Numbered from the stretch's first letter, positions 21,354 to 34,118 are shown. The stretch: 64,000 nt of DNA from Adiantum capillus-veneris (GCA_014529385.2 CM043948.1:23798451-23862450), one strand, 5' to 3'. A program made the numbers and translations. Notes: a model not told the origin generated them from the sequence alone.

Positions 21354-21662
21354 ATGACAAACAATAATACAGACATGTTTAAGATATTTGTTGATGAGTA
21401 TAAATTGGATAGGGACAATTACCCAATCTAGGCTTACATGATGCAACATGTTCTTATGTCAAAAGGGCGTTTGCAATGTTGTGCATGACATTGATGTACT
21501 TCCTAGTTCTAAGGATGTAGGCGATGTTGAGGATGTTGTAGGTTTTGGTGGCATGGTTGCTTCTGTTGCAAGAGTTGTTTTGCCTGCGGTTGAGCAAGCT
21601 CGTTGGGATGTAAGAGATGCACGTGCTCATGCATTGATTTCATTATCCATCCAAAGTGTTAT
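21354..21662 (+). pseudogene. Copia-2 gag, N-terminal part
   Basis: ATG at 21354 starts MTNNNTDMFKIFVDEYKLDR, matching copia-1 Gag (MADNNNTDAFKMFAAEDRLD). A stop (TAG) replaces the Met codon after NYP, and a one-base shift follows near 21460. The frame reaches DARAHALISLSIQS and then joins integrase sequence directly, which marks the large deletion. Confidence 0.7.
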
Positions 21663-22200
21663 GTGCTTCAAGCAATTTTTGGCTATGGCTATAAATGTCT
21701 CTAAATGTACTATGGGCACCCTCTGTTTTGATCAAGGGGGGGAGTATATGTCTCATGAATTTAATGCATCTGGCTAGTCGTGGGATAAAACACCAATGTA
21801 CAGTGCCGTATAGACCTCAGCAAAATGGTGTTGCGAGAGAAAAAACAGGTTGATTATGGAGATGGCATGATGTATGGTTAAGAGTCAAGCTTTGCCACAC
21901 TTGTTTTGGCTTGAGGCCATCATGTGTGTTGTTTATGTACTTAAAAGGTGTCCTACAAAAGCTTTGAAGTCTATGACTCCATACGAAGCATGGCACCATA
22001 GAAAGCCTTCTATTGATCACATGCATGTTTTTTATGTTTGGCTTATGCTTTGGTGCCATAAATGCAGCGCATAAAATTAGATGATAAGGCTACAAATGCA
22101 TCTTTGTTGGTTATAGTACTAAAAGCAAGGTTATAGGTTGTACCATCTGCAAACAAAGTGTATCTTGGTTTCACGGGATGTAGTGTTTGTGGAAGATTTT
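21663..22200 (+). pseudogene. Copia-2 integrase fragment
   Basis: Pieces of the integrase core can be read: CFKQFLAMA, then GTLCFDQGGEYMSHE (the second catalytic Asp region, with SDRGGEY changed to FDQGGEY). RPQQNGV.RE follows, where the catalytic Glu region is shifted. Several frameshifts and stops make it inactive. Confidence 0.7.
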
Positions 22201-22685
22201 GTTCAGCCCTTGCTGTCATATACGAGAGATAGTAATGTAAGCTCATAGGACATTTATGACAGTTTGTTGCCTCTTTTTGGTGGTGGAAATTTTAATGTAA
22301 ATTCAAATGAGGCAAATGTACAGACTATGGGGTTTTTTAGAAATGTTATAGATCAACAGATTACTCATGCAGATGTACATTATGTACTTGATGTGGAAAG
22401 GGCTGAGAATGAGCAGGCTAGAGGTATGCTAAAATGGGTTGGTGCATACTTTGCGTGACAATAAACTAGATGCACCTTTGTCTAGTCATACTCATTCAAG
22501 TTCTGGCCATGCATCTTATGCATCAGACTGTTATGCTTTGGCTGTTTCTAGCTTATGTGATGTTGAGGAACCTCACTCTTTTGATGAGATGCATCTTATG
22601 CATCAGACTGTTATGCTTTGGTTGTTTCTAGCTTATGTGATGTTGAGGAACCCCACTCTTTTGATGAGGCAGAAAACTCAAAAAA

Positions 22686-23621
22686 TTGGATGGCTGCCAA
22701 TCAGAATATGATGCACTTATAGAAAATGACATTTGGATTTTATGTGATTTGCCTCCTAACAAAAAGGCCATTGGTATGAAGTGGGTTTACAAGTTGAAAC
22801 GTAAGCCAAATGGTGAGATTGATCGCTATAAGGCTCGACTTGTTGCAAAAGGTTATGCACAACAAAAAGGCATAGATTATGAAGGGACTTTTGCTCCCAC
22901 TCGTCGTATGACTACTGTGCATTTTCTATGTGCATTGGTAGCTCATTTTGGATGGGATGTACAACAATCAGATATTGTTACTCCTTTCTTGAATGGTGAC
23001 ATATTTCAAAAAGTTTACGTAACGCAGCCTTGTGGTTCTGTCATTAAAGGGCAAGAAGATAAAGTGTGCAAATGTAAGATATCTTTGTATGGGTTGAAGC
23101 AATCTCCTTGTGCTTGGTATGAGAAAGCTGACACTAATTTAGTCAAACGAGGCTTTTGTAGCAATCCAATCAAAAGCACTTTGTATGTAAAGCGTGAGGA
23201 TGATGTACTTCTTATTGTTGTTCTATATACAGATGATTTGTTGATCACTGATCCGAATGACACACATATTGCTAAATTTAAGGCTGATTTAAATGCTACT
23301 TTTAGGATGAAAGATTTGGGGATGTTGCATCATTACTTGGGTATACATTTTAAGCAATGTGATGTTGGTATTGCCATGTGTCAGACAAGTTACATGGAGA
23401 TATTGCTATGTAAGTTTGGACTTGAGGATTGCAAGCCTATTGCCACTCCCACGGAAACACATTTGAAATTGAGTCTTCATGATGTTGATGATCCCGCTGA
23501 TGATGTCACTCTTTACCGATCTGTTGTTGGATGCCTTCTTTATGTATGCAACAGAAGGCCGGATATTCAATTTGCAGTCTCACAGGAGGTCAGTAGATTT
23601 ATACATAGCCCAAAGTCTTAA
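22686..23621 (+). pseudogene. Copia-2 reverse transcriptase
   Basis: An open frame of about 300 codons covers most of the copia RT: ALIENDIWILCDLP, KWVYKLKRKPNGEIDRYKAR, LVAKGYAQQKGIDYEGTFAP, WDVQQSDIVTPFLNGD (first catalytic Asp) and SLYGLKQSPCAWY. The active-site motif is YTDD (LYTDDLLI, normally YVDD), followed by MKDLGMLHHYLGI. The upstream part is frameshifted and the end (PDIQFAVSQ) runs into a frame change near 23590. It cannot be part of an intact polyprotein. Confidence 0.8.
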
Positions 23622-24192
23622 GCATTGGCAGGCTGTCAAGGGGATCTTTTGCTACTTGAGTGGCACTTTACCTCTTGGGTTGTTTTATTCCAAGGGGGAA
23701 TCATTGTTGCCGCCAGATTTACATGCTTGTTCAAACTCTGATTGGGATGGTTGTTATGACATGCGAGTGTCCACGAGTGGTTTTTGTTTCATTCTTTACA
23801 GTTCATGCATATCATGATCAAGCAAGAAGCAACCTACTGTGGCTACTTCGAATTGTGAGGCTGAGTACATGGCAGTCTTCACAGCTACGGTTGAGTGTGT
23901 ATGGCTCAAACGCCTTTTGGCTAATTTGGGTGTTGGATAGGACACTGCCAACACCATCTACAGTGACAGTTAGAGGGCATTGGCAGTTGTCAGAAACCCA
24001 GTTTTTCATGCTCGTACAAAGAACATTGAGGTGCATTACCACTATGTCAGGGAGAGGCTCTCAACAGGAGAGATCAGCTTCGCTTATGTGCCAACACAGG
24101 ACAACCTTGCATATTTTTTCACAAAAACGTTATCTTGTCAGAAGTTTGAAGCTTTCCACAAAGCTTTGGGCTTACTCCCCTTTGTGGACTAA
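23622..24192 (+). pseudogene. Copia-2 RNase H
   Basis: Pieces of copia RNase H in shifting frames: KKQPTVATSNCEAEYMAVF, VHYHYVRERLSTGEISFAYV, then PTQDNLAYFFTKTLSCQKFE and the C-terminal GLLPFVD with stop at 24192. A TAG interrupts the TDSQ region (CAG to TAG). Copia-1 has the same segment in better condition. Confidence 0.75.
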
Positions 24193-24269
24193 TCATGTTC
24201 ATAGGGCGTGGCACTTCCCTATACTCTATGTGCCAGCTCTTGTTCACCACATCACTCCCAGGGGGGATT

Positions 24270-24497
24270 CGTTACCATATACATATGGTAGATATGTGTC
24301 TGAACACACTTAGGACTGCCGGGGCATTTTTCCCTCACTAGGAGGTTTTTCCCCTTGTGCATTGTATATATGCCCATCACTCTAAGGCTATCTTATCTCT
24401 TTATAGCACACTAAGTATACTACTCTCTGTTGTGTTCCTTGAGCTTCCTTTGTCTTCTCCAAACTGTCTGTGTTTCCCTACAAACCTATTTCCTACA
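24270..24497 (+). repeat. 3' LTR of copia-2
   Basis: 228 bp beginning CGTTACCATATACATATGG after a purine tract AGGGGGGATT and ending TATTTCCTACA. CCCCC follows. Confidence 0.83.
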
Positions 24498-24502
24498 CCC
24501 CC

Positions 24503-24715
24503 AACTCATATTTTTACACTTTGACCTCAATTGATTCATCAACAAGATTGTGATCTTCGCATAATCCTTCACATATTGTTGGTAGAACCCAAACATACCA
24601 AGAAAATTTTGTAGTCCTTTGAGATTCTTAGTGTTGGCCACCTGAGAATAGCTTCCGCTTTCTTAGGCTCCATTCGCTTTTCCTATACGGATATTATGTG
24701 ACCAAGGTAATAAAT
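24503..24715 (-). pseudogene. Reverse transcriptase C-terminal fragment of gypsy-B
   Basis: On the - strand the codons read KIYYLGHIIS, a stop, then EKRMEPKKAEAILRWPTLRI, the typical YLGH-to-thumb region of Ty3-gypsy RT, followed by FLG. It begins exactly where the RT at 58637-59210 (same strand) breaks off after IYELG, so the two look like halves of one gene. Confidence 0.75.
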
Positions 24716-25010
24716 CTTGGGGATGGGAACGAAGAGAGCTTTTGGAGGGAACTTAGGAGAGAGCTTTTCCAAAGCCTCTTCATGGAGAAATATTTTTGAT
24801 GAAAATGCTTTTTTTCACCTTCGACGGAGAGAGTTTTTTGGAGGGAGCATTTTTCCTCTCACAAACTATTTGAACCTTCAAAACAATGTACATTCTCATA
24901 AAAAACAATGTACATTCTCATTAAAAACTAGAATAAAATGTACAGTGTATTTGAACCTTCAAAACAATCTACATTCTCATCAAAAACTAGAATGCTTCAA
25001 ACATATTGGA
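24716..25010. repeat. Left terminal region with subterminal repeats
   Basis: Three versions of GAGAG(C/T)TTTT-(T)GGAGGGA lie at 24731-24750, 24763-24775 and 24824-24850. After them come three copies of AAAACAAT(G/C)TACATTCTCAT (24890-24985). Terminal plus subterminal repeats of this kind are usual in DNA transposon ends. Confidence 0.55.
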
Positions 25011-25287
25011 GGAACTGGTTCACATAGGCAACCTATGTAGATCATGGAATTCTCCATTAAAAATCACACACAATTTAGCATATAAATTTTCATTGCACAT
25101 AGCACAAGATCAGAAAGATGCTATCCACTTTCTCAATTGATGGACTCTAAGTAAACAAATTACAATATAAAAAGAGTTACAATCCGTGTTGCAATTGAAT
25201 ATTGGCATCAAGGGTTGTGATCGAAACAATTTAATTATAGTTATGTACTATGTTGCTCGAGGGCAGTTGAAGACACGAAGCAAATCC

Positions 25288-26936
25288 TCACTCCTCAGCT
25301 TGCTTTGATGGATAAACATACTGTGGTTTTAAGTCCATGCCAAAATAGCGAAGGAATATGTAGTAAATATGCTTGCATGCCATATATGGCTTGCTTTGTG
25401 CCACTCGTTTTGCAAAGTCTCCACACATACACATCGGGATACTTGAAATATGTACTTCATACCTCTCGTCTCGGACTTGTGAAGTAGATGTCTCCACCAT
25501 GAATTTTTCATGCACGCCAGTCTTAATGACAGTGTGCTGCACAATACGAGCTTCCATGGTTACTGCCGACTGAATTCTCCTAGAGGCTTGAATCGATACT
25601 ACTAGCTGATAACGCACATTGTTGTTTTCCTTGACTTCAATCTTCTCTATGGTGAAGCCTCCTGTTTCCAAATCCAACAACTCAGAAGCATTCATGTTTG
25701 TTCCCTTTTCCACTGACCATATACTTGGGATCCTTGTAGGGCATTGAGTGATAGCGTTACATATTTGCCATGTGTGATCTACACTATCATTGCAAAACCA
25801 CATGAGCTATGCCTTTGAACCATTTGCGTGACCACCATCATCTCCTCTCTCCCATGTACGAATACCACAAAATCACGACGCAACAATACCTGCTTCCATG
25901 TTCTTTATATATTTTTTTAACATTTTCTCACTATGGACCCTAACCACCCTTGACATTGAACCGTGCTCCCCTTGGGTATTCTTAGGATTGCCCACATTGT
26001 CTTATGGACATCAGTTTCCACAACCACCATTCCATCCTCATGTTCTGTAACCACTTGACCGGCCTCTCCAACACTTGCGTGGAGACCTCTACGGTTTTAG
26101 GAATGTTTTGTGTGAGATACTCTAGTCGATGAGAAGCATTCTCCTCTGCACAGCTTACTCATGCAGCTTGTTTTTGCATTCTGGCAACATTACCATTATC
26201 TCCCACTAGAGCAGGTTGTTGATAGAGTGGTGTACCGTCGATCCCATCCTCAATCTCTCTAGCAACAGTTGTCGGGCGTGGTGCTTGACCCTATTGTGCC
26301 CACCGTGCAAGTTTTTCTACAGATGGACTAGCTCCATGACACCTACCCTTGAGAAAAGATAGCATCTTGACACTTTGCAACAAAGTGTTTGATAGATCAA
26401 ACATGCATGCATTGTACAAACTAAGCATTTCTTTGTTTCCCTCGCTGGCTAGACAACTCACGTGCTTTGTTTCCACCAAGTTTGTAGTTGGAATGAATGA
26501 AATATCACCCACCTCTTGCAATTTAATTTTACTTTTAGGTACTGTACTTGCACTACAAAATACAAGGCCGCCTTCAAAAAATGATTTACAATATTTATCC
26601 CAACAAAGATTTTTCTCCATCGAGGGTAGCGCACATGCCAGCAACTCAACCGACAATCCATTTGTGACAAGTTATAGTCGGACACTTTTCTAGAATCCCA
26701 CCACGCTCGTATAGTCCATTATGAGCTTGTTGCCTCTTCTTCGCTCCATGAGCAACACCATATTTCACACATACGCTTGTGTTCATCTTGGAAATTTTTA
26801 TGCATGTGTTGTGTGGTGTGAATATGCAAGCTCTGCTCCCAATGAAACAAGCAAGAGCGTTCCCTTCCTTCCACAACATTGTCAGGTCCTCCATTGAATA
26901 CAATTTGAACATCTTTCTAGCTTGCCCCAGCCTCAT
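25288..26936 (-). pseudogene. Decayed protein with C-terminal SWIM zinc finger (Mutator-like or FAR1-like)
   Basis: The last open frame (25803 to 25288, 171 codons) ends with YEVHISSIPMCMCGDFAKRV and then MACKH, giving the CxC...CxH pattern of a SWIM finger. It stops shortly after at 25288. SWIM fingers occur at the C-terminus of MULE transposases and the FHY3/FAR1 family and bind nucleic acid or protein. Upstream, in shifted frames, are KYGVAHGAKKRQQAHNGLYE (26646-26936) and a Cys-rich stretch with SASTVPKSKIKLQEVGDISF (26291-26656). Then, past a stop, comes GQAPRPTTVAREIEDGIDG. I recognise no DDE catalytic triad. Stops and frame changes mark it as dead, unless some breaks are introns. Confidence 0.5.
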
Positions 26937-27236
26937 CTGCCATGAATTCTCTAAAATCAGCTGGATGATTTCTGCTTTCCAACAGCACTGAATTCATCGT
27001 TTCCGAGAACATGATTTGTGCTTGAGTGTTCTCTTCCTTCATTTCGCAGATTGCAATTGTTTGCATTTCTTAAATCCTACACAAATCAATGACAAATCAA
27101 ATACACAATAGAACATACTAGTCTCATCAAGTCCTCTAAGCTAGCCTTATGCAGCATCGTAAACATGAGTTGCAATTGTTGTCCACCCCACTACTCTACG
27201 GAGGTGATCAAAGAAAATTGAGCTTCTTCGCAAAAC

Positions 27237-28746
27237 TCAATTCCCATCCTGTTGCATTCTATTTACCAACTCAACACGAGATCCAGGTCCATGGATCGAC
27301 GTCTTGAAGACATGACAACGTTTGTTGCGGTTGGTGGATTTCCATGGAAAAAGCATACTGTGTAAATACCTGTAGCGGCAATTGTTTTTCAAACAAATCA
27401 GTTGGGACTCTGCACTGATTCCAATCCATGCAGTAGTCGTCTCCCTCGTCCAATGCTTAAAGCTACGATTAACTTTACCAAAAAGAATGTGAACCAGGCT
27501 GTATTGACGATACATCTAAAGAGAAGCAAAAAAAAAGAAGCATGTTTGCGAATGGATCAATGGTCGCATCTCCTCCAGTAGAGAGAGGAGCTCTTTGCTA
27601 TTTAGTTGCTCCCCATTTCTCGAACAACCGTCCCCATTACCATCTACTTAGCAAGACTCAATTGTAAATGGCTAAGTCAACTATTGTTGAGTCAGACAAT
27701 ATACGAGACACAAGATCTCTCGTATGTTGAACTGCAGAGCGCAAAACTTCCTTTGTGACTTTGGCTTCCAATGTGGATAAATAGCACAGTCCATTTATAA
27801 TTGGCAAGCAAGTAATAAACAACACATGAACACTCTTGTAGTAGAACTAGGCTCTAACCACAATGGAAGCATTTCAGTGTCCCACTATCGGAGCTTAACA
27901 TACCAATTGACGCAATTGAAGTCAACGACTTCCCTGTCCAAGCAGTCTCATTCGGACTTTTGCTCATGGCATTGATAAAGCAAGAGCTATTTTTGTAGAT
28001 AAGATGTCTTGCACATTTACTTCTCTTGATCATAGCTGGATACCTCATTCATAAAAAGACCAGATTTAACCCAATAATGGCCATCGTACTTTTGATCCAT
28101 CCCTAACATCTTAGGGGCACCATCCGGCACAACGGCTAGCTCATAAACGTAGTCTACATTGTATACCCGAGGTATTTGGCCACCTTTTGCTTAATCAAGC
28201 ACCTAGAAATCATTCAATACAACTTTGGGTACTTGTGGCTATTCAGAGAAATGAAATCCAAAGTACTCTGTGTTTTTCCAGCATTGCTAGTACCCGATGA
28301 CATTTGTATATTTTCTTTTTTTTCTTGCCAACCATCATCTTCCTCCTTTTTTTGCCTTGCAGAAAGTGAATCCCCAAACCTTTGTTTCGGTCAGTGGAAG
28401 AGTTAGATAAGTCAACAGTGCAACATTTGATCCAAGTGACGGTCTTATCTATGAATAACACAAACGTTGAAGACAATGTTGAATCCAACACAAATCGGAA
28501 ATGATGACCTAATGTTACACCATCTTTAACCTCAATTTGAATGTTACCATCTGGAGTAGAGATAATGGCAAACATCATCTTGATATGCCTACTGTCCCCA
28601 TAATCTCCAAAGTCAATCATGGCAAATCTTGCTGGAAAATCTAGTGTCAATGGACTAGCCTTAAGAGTATTCAAAAACAAACTAACCTTGCCTGTCAAGG
28701 TGGAAGCCATCACTGAGCAGGCTCTATTGAGCTTAATGGTCATCAT
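27237..28746 (-). pseudogene. Unrecognised coding remnants upstream of the SWIM gene
   Basis: A 167-codon frame starts at 28746 (MMTIKLNRACSVMAS...). It contains IKMMFAIISTPDGNIQIEVK and VTLGHHFRFVLD, then a lysine-rich tail encoded by an A-rich run. Lower fragments include VYELAVVPDGAPKMLGMDQK (~28070-28160) and DYCMDWNQCRVPTDLFEKQL (~27380-27450). They read in the same direction as the SWIM frame and may be its N-terminal exons. I cannot name the family. Confidence 0.35.
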
Positions 28747-28777
28747 ATTTTATCTAGCCTCCTAACCTATATTTATA

Positions 28778-28936
28778 GACAATCGATGGTGGTCATCATA
28801 TTCAAGATCTCCCCCGTAGGGAGAACCGTATTGACTCTAGTATCTCCCCCGTAGGGAAAACCGTATTGACAATCGATGGTGGTCATCATATTCAAGATCT
28901 CCCCCGTAGGGAAAACCGTATTGACTCTAGTATCTC
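28778..28936. repeat. Two-and-a-half-copy tandem repeat with nested unit
   Basis: A block GACAATCGATGGTGGTCATC...ACTCTAGTATCTC is present at 28778-28868 and again from 28869. Within it ATCTCCCCCGTAGGGA(A/G)AACC occurs three times. It lies just upstream of the open frame that starts at 28746, where a leader or promoter would be. Confidence 0.8.
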
Positions 28937-29289
28937 CGATTCTTAAATCCTCTTTTCCAAAACTTTTTTCCAAACTGGCTCTATTTATCCATCCATCTCT
29001 TTGTTCCATATCTCTCTCTCTCTCTCTTCCTCTCCATTGAACTTTTGTGGTGTTAAGGAAACTTTCTCAAAAAATGCATGCAACAGGTATCTAGATGTCC
29101 AACAAATTACACGCTTAGGAAGAGAGCGAGAGAGATTTCTAAATTCTATAATGTCTCTTCTTAAGGAGTTGGAGTGAGCACGAAAATACTTCCATTTGAA
29201 GGTTCCATGAATGCCAAATATACTACCATTTGATGGTTTCATGAACCGGCAGTGCATCATGTATACCGTCCATATCTATCTTGTCTTCA

Positions 29290-30750
29290 AATTCAAAAGG
29301 AGGATAAGCGATGTTCAATCCTTTCCACAAAAATATCCCCAAGGGTGAAAGAATAGGGTGTCATGAATGCCAAACATATATTGGTCATGTCCCTATGGAG
29401 CATAATTAGTCTATCAAGGTTGTATGATCTATGAAATGCGAGCACTTTCAAGTGGTCCCCCCAATAAAATACTTCACCAAACTGGTAGCAATGACAAAGC
29501 TGCTTCTTGATGAATGTGCATAAATAGCTGAGGGTGCCCAATGTGTCGTGTAGACCTCAAACTTAGGGGTTTTAAACTCTTTGGCCCACACTGTAAGGTT
29601 GTAACTGCTTTTTTTATGCTTGTTATGCTTTTTATTCAAGGATTACAGAAGCATGTCCTAGGTTGGAATTATCAGAGACGGCAAATGTGAAAAAAAAAAC
29701 CTAATTCATTAAGTGTGATGTCCCCTTTTGTCAGCTTGCTCAAACGAGCATTGTGTTTTGCATAGTTGACTTGACCATGAGCAAGAACAGCCTATTGACC
29801 CCCACCATTCTTCCTCTCCACCTTCCTTCCATAACCTTTGATACACACCTCCTTTGTTGGCTTGTATAGTCCTCTACTAACAGACACATAGCATTTGTAG
29901 CTTTCAAAATCACTCCGGTCAATCCATAGTGAGGGCATAAAAGATTACCCTCAAATTTAACAACTTTCGGATCAAAATTTCTTGTGTGTTATTGGGCTTT
30001 CGATTCGCAAGGTAGCTTTGTAGACGGGTGCACCACTTTCAAGATCTATCACTCATGTTGTGTAAAACTAGTGACAATGTCAGGAGTAACATCCAACTTG
30101 AGCTTTTTACATTGTATCATAAAATACAATATATCAAGCTTTGTAAGGTTCAAAGTTGCCTTGGCCAAAATGCTCATCTGAATACTGAAGAAAGCTACCC
30201 ATAGAAAATTTCTCCTCATAAGGCTCACCTTCTTCAAATTGAAGCTCTACTTCCTGGTCGTGTACTTTCTTGCAAGAGCCAAAATCATCCACCTCCACTT
30301 GCACCACTTGGATACGACATGACGAGAAATTGAGTACTTATAAAGTTATATAGAGATCCTTATGTGTTGAAGGGTTGTGGACAACCATGTTAGGAGAACC
30401 CACTATAAAACCTCCAAATGATTCAACAACAATGGCACACCATAACCCATGGGATAGATGTGTATCCATATAGCTGGGTCAAATCACAAACCCATCCTCT
30501 ACTAGTTGAAGAAGATGCTCTCAATTGAAAGCCATCTTCGTGTTGGAGTTTTGGAAGGGAGGCAATTTGTCCATGCTAAAGCCATATATTTGAAAACATG
30601 ATGACGTTTGTGCACACAAGGTAAATGTGTCCCCTCGTAAAGTGAATTGTCTGGAGGACTCAAGGGAAAATCTAGCATTTTTGTCTTTGGTAGTATCCCA
30701 TAAGCTATGTATAAAAGAGAATGATCTGGTGAGCGCCTCTATATTCATGG
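29290..30750 (-). pseudogene. Second group of unrecognised - strand coding remnants
   Basis: Fragments include SCRIQVVQVEVDDFGSCKKV followed by EVELQFEEGEPYEEKFSMGS (~30200-30330), a 75-codon frame starting at 30748, and VFYWGDHLKVLAFHRSYNLD (29293-29541). They are separated by stops and frame changes. The amino-acid composition looks like real protein but no domain is recognisable. They may belong to the same gene as 25288-28746 or to a neighbour. Confidence 0.3.
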
Positions 30751-31487
30751 GGGGCTACATCCTCTAAAATTTCCCCACTGTTTTTTAAAAAACAAACACC
30801 TGTAAAACTCACTGTGTATGTGTGTACTAGATCTAACTGTGAATTGGATCTACCACATTATAACTTTTTGGCTTAATTTGGCCCCATTCAAACATTTAAC
30901 TAACATTTCTTTGCTTTTTGCTATATCTTGAATCATCAAATAGGGAAGTGCCATGCTTTCATCCGGTGATTGGGATAAAGATTACCACTAACATAGTGGT
31001 TTTGGGGAGTATAACTGAAGAAAAAACACTTTGGCCCACCACGTGGCATGAGGTTTACATGTATTGAGGGCATGTGATGCCAACTGAATGCCTAAAAGGG
31101 ATTTTGGGTGGCAGCTGGATTCTAAAAGACTCATTTTTTTAGGCTAATCATTTGAATGCGCTATTCAGCGTGACGGAGAAGTAGCACGTCCTCTAAGAGT
31201 GAATGGAGACTTCAACCACCACTCTCTATATTGGGGACCCATGCAACTAGAACCACCACACAATCTGGGCACTGGTGGTAGGTGAATCGAATGCAACTTG
31301 CCTTGATCAATATTCTCCAGAGTGGGCTCTATGGCCAGCTGAAAGAATATGCGAGGTGTTGCCAACACTTTTTAAGGTGAGCTTGATGCTCACTTAGCTT
31401 TCATTCAGCAAGAGGTACTTCTATTCTTTTTTTGCATACGCTACGTCGGTTGTGTGTAAAGGCTTCAACTCTGCAATAATTTTTGAG
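30751..31487. other. No gene recognised
   Basis: Lies between the divergent - strand remnants and the + strand gene that begins near 31488, so it could hold a bidirectional promoter. No TATA-type or other element stands out enough to annotate. Confidence 0.4.
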
Positions 31488-32295
31488 ATGGCCCCCAACA
31501 AAAAGACTCCTGCCGAGTCTACAGAGGTATTGTGCACTATCTGCATTGATTTATGGTCTTTGGAATATGGTGTGGTATGGTATATTGGAAATGAACTATT
31601 GGAATAATGATGGGTAATCCAATGCCGTCGATTACACTTTTTTAGACAAAAATAGGCGATTCTCATTAACGAAACCTTCTTGAATTAATCTAAGCTAATG
31701 AGGAATGAGAGAGGATATGCTTACGGGCTGAAATACAACACATTCTAGATGATAATATGGCCTGGCAATGCCCTTCACTCTTTGAATGCTTGGTGGGTTT
31801 TTTTTTGGGATGTCGACCCTTGACTCTAATCTTTGTTTTGCAGTTGGATGACGTGTACGGTGGACTAGCCATGTATTTAAATGTTGGCTGGAATAAGTTA
31901 TGAGGTTGTACTATGAGTTTATAGTGGAACTGCTGATCGGTTCCTTGTTGTTCAATGGTATGGGGTATTCCTTACTGTCCCCTGCTGGTCCTTGCTGTTG
32001 CCGATTCCTTTTCTCTGATTTTACCAGATATTTACTATGGAAACTTATAGAATTGCTTGAAGCCTTATCTTAAGAACTGAAAACTGTACTATCTGGATTA
32101 TACAAGCCGTATTCGGCCTTGGTATAAGGTATAGCTTGGCCTTATGTCTGAGTTATTTGGATTTTTGTAACCATATACCTATGTTCGTACTCTCTCTATC
32201 TGGCTTGTACGGGTTATTTTGTATACCTGGGATTTGATAGAACTCTAAAGTAAAGCTGGGGCATACTAATGCTACTGCTATGATGGACTGCTCAC

Positions 32296-32945
32296 GACTA
32301 ACTCTTATCTTGATGGTTTTGCAACACTAATGGTATTACCTGTTGTTGAGTACTCATTTGAATGAGTGTACCAGCTTTAGATTGTTCTAAAATCACAGAT
32401 TAGTTTAAGGTTTGGCTTGGGGATTGGAATTTGAATTATATGGTATATATGGGCTCTTTTTCGGCCTTCGACAAAGGATTGCGTAGCCTTTGTATCTGGC
32501 TTTTACATCATTTTTTCTCTCTCTGAGGTATCTGGTCTATATGACTCGTTTTAGGCCTGATGGATGGCATAGCTGGACTACGGACCTGGTTGGCCCTCGA
32601 CTAACTCTTATTTTGATGGTTTTTGCAGCACTAATGGTATTACTTGTTGTTGAATACTCATTCTAAATGAGTGTACCAACTACAGATTGTAGTGAAATCA
32701 CAGATTAGTTTAAGGTTTGGTTTGGGGATTGGAATTTGAATAATATGGTATATATGGGCTCTTTTGGCCTTAGATAGTGGATTGCGTAGCTTTTGTGTCT
32801 AGTTTTTACATCATTTTCTCTCTCTGGTATCTGGTCTATATGGTTTGTTTTAGACCTGATGGATGGCATAACTAGACTATGAACTGGTTGGCCCTCAAAA
32901 ATTTTTTTTTGCCAACTAATAACTCTGATCATGACTTTTTGCAGA
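32296..32945. repeat. ~303-bp tandem repeat, two copies plus a partial third
   Basis: The unit starting GACTAACTCTTAT(C/T)TTGATGG at 32296 recurs at 32599 with about 90% identity by eye. Each ends near CTGGTTGGCCCTC, and a diverged third start is at ~32915. Each copy carries a pyrimidine-G-C-A-(G/A) acceptor-like site (TTTTGCAACACTAATGG, TTTTTGCAGCACTAATGG, TTTTTGCAGATCGAGG). The repeat may be a duplicated exon-intron segment of the surrounding gene. Confidence 0.75.
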
Positions 32946-34118
32946 TCGAGGATGGTTTCAAATGTACAGTGACTTCAATATTGCTATACTTACTAAAATA
33001 TGTTTTCTAATGAAAATATAAGATGGCAGAAATGCTTGTGGGGCTGATAGCCGTTCTTGCAGTAGATAAATTATGTCGGACTGAACTAAATTGAGGCTTG
33101 ACTTCACAGAAGCATAAAAGAATATTGTTGTAGCATGAACTTTGTTTTGGTTTTAAACTTCACTTTAAGGTATGGAAGGTACGAGTGGAAAAGAGTCTGA
33201 CTTGAACTAAACACTATACTGTGGGGTGTTTTTCAAGTTTTTTCAATTTTGTTTTTTATAAAAATAAACAAAGGGTTCTAGTTTATGGAACTCAATGTTA
33301 CATATCACTATAACTCTAGCAGCACGATTTCTCTCTTTTTGGTACCTAGGTGACATGGATGACAACTAAGTCACCCCAGTTACCTGCAATGCTGTTTGAA
33401 AGCTAACCGAAAGTTTGTTTTCTTACTGTGGATGCAGGTAAGGGTGCCCTTTCCTTGGCTGCTGAGTGAGAAGATGAAGTGTTGTACTATTAATTGTCGA
33501 ACTAAACAGGACCATCTTACCTTTTAACGGCCTGTAGTAGCTGAGATGTATTTTTTGGATATACTATCTAAAGGAATACATTATTTTGTACTACAACTGT
33601 AGGCCAAGGTCTTTGTAGAATGTCTCATGTGTTATGTATATTGTTAATAGTTTAAAATCTCTCTCCATAAGCACATGGGTGCTTTTTTAGACCTAGAGCA
33701 CCAGGACCTAGTCTACAGGATTTCTATCCTTAGGAGGTATGGCTTGCAACCATATGTTCTGGGATAGGGGGTATCCCACGCAACCGCTATGACCTTTGTC
33801 TTGGTTGTCTTTAAGATGGAATACTTACCAACTCCTCTTATGGATTTTATCAATACTCGTATTTTGACTTTAGATAGTCCCTATCTCTGCTGATCTTGAC
33901 CTTTCTACCTTGCCCTTCTCTCTGGCATCCCTGCTGGATTAAACTAATTTGAGACTCTTTAGCCATTTCTCTCCTAAACCAACACTCAAAGGTAGCAGAG
34001 ACCCACGACTCTATCATGAATCTGTTAACCTTCGACGACTAGTGTTGATCCTTGCTAATCTAGTTGTTGATACAAAGGAAGGATTACTTCATCTACAGAA
34101 ATTGGCTTCCAACCTATG

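Larger units (their letters stand above)
20766..24497 (+). mobile_element. Ty1-copia retrotransposon copia-2, decayed
   Basis: The LTRs (20766-20989 and 24270-24497) match those of copia-1 and enclose gag, integrase, RT and RNase H in copia order. CCCCC flanks both sides (20761-20765, 24498-24502). The LTR starts are worn (CTTTACC and CGTTACC for TGTTACC). Compared with copia-1 it has lost about 1.6 kb: the gag end, zinc knuckle, protease and integrase N-terminus are missing where a gag frame joins an integrase frame at ~21660. It keeps the N-terminal RT region that copia-1 lacks. It lies within gypsy-B. Confidence 0.88.
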
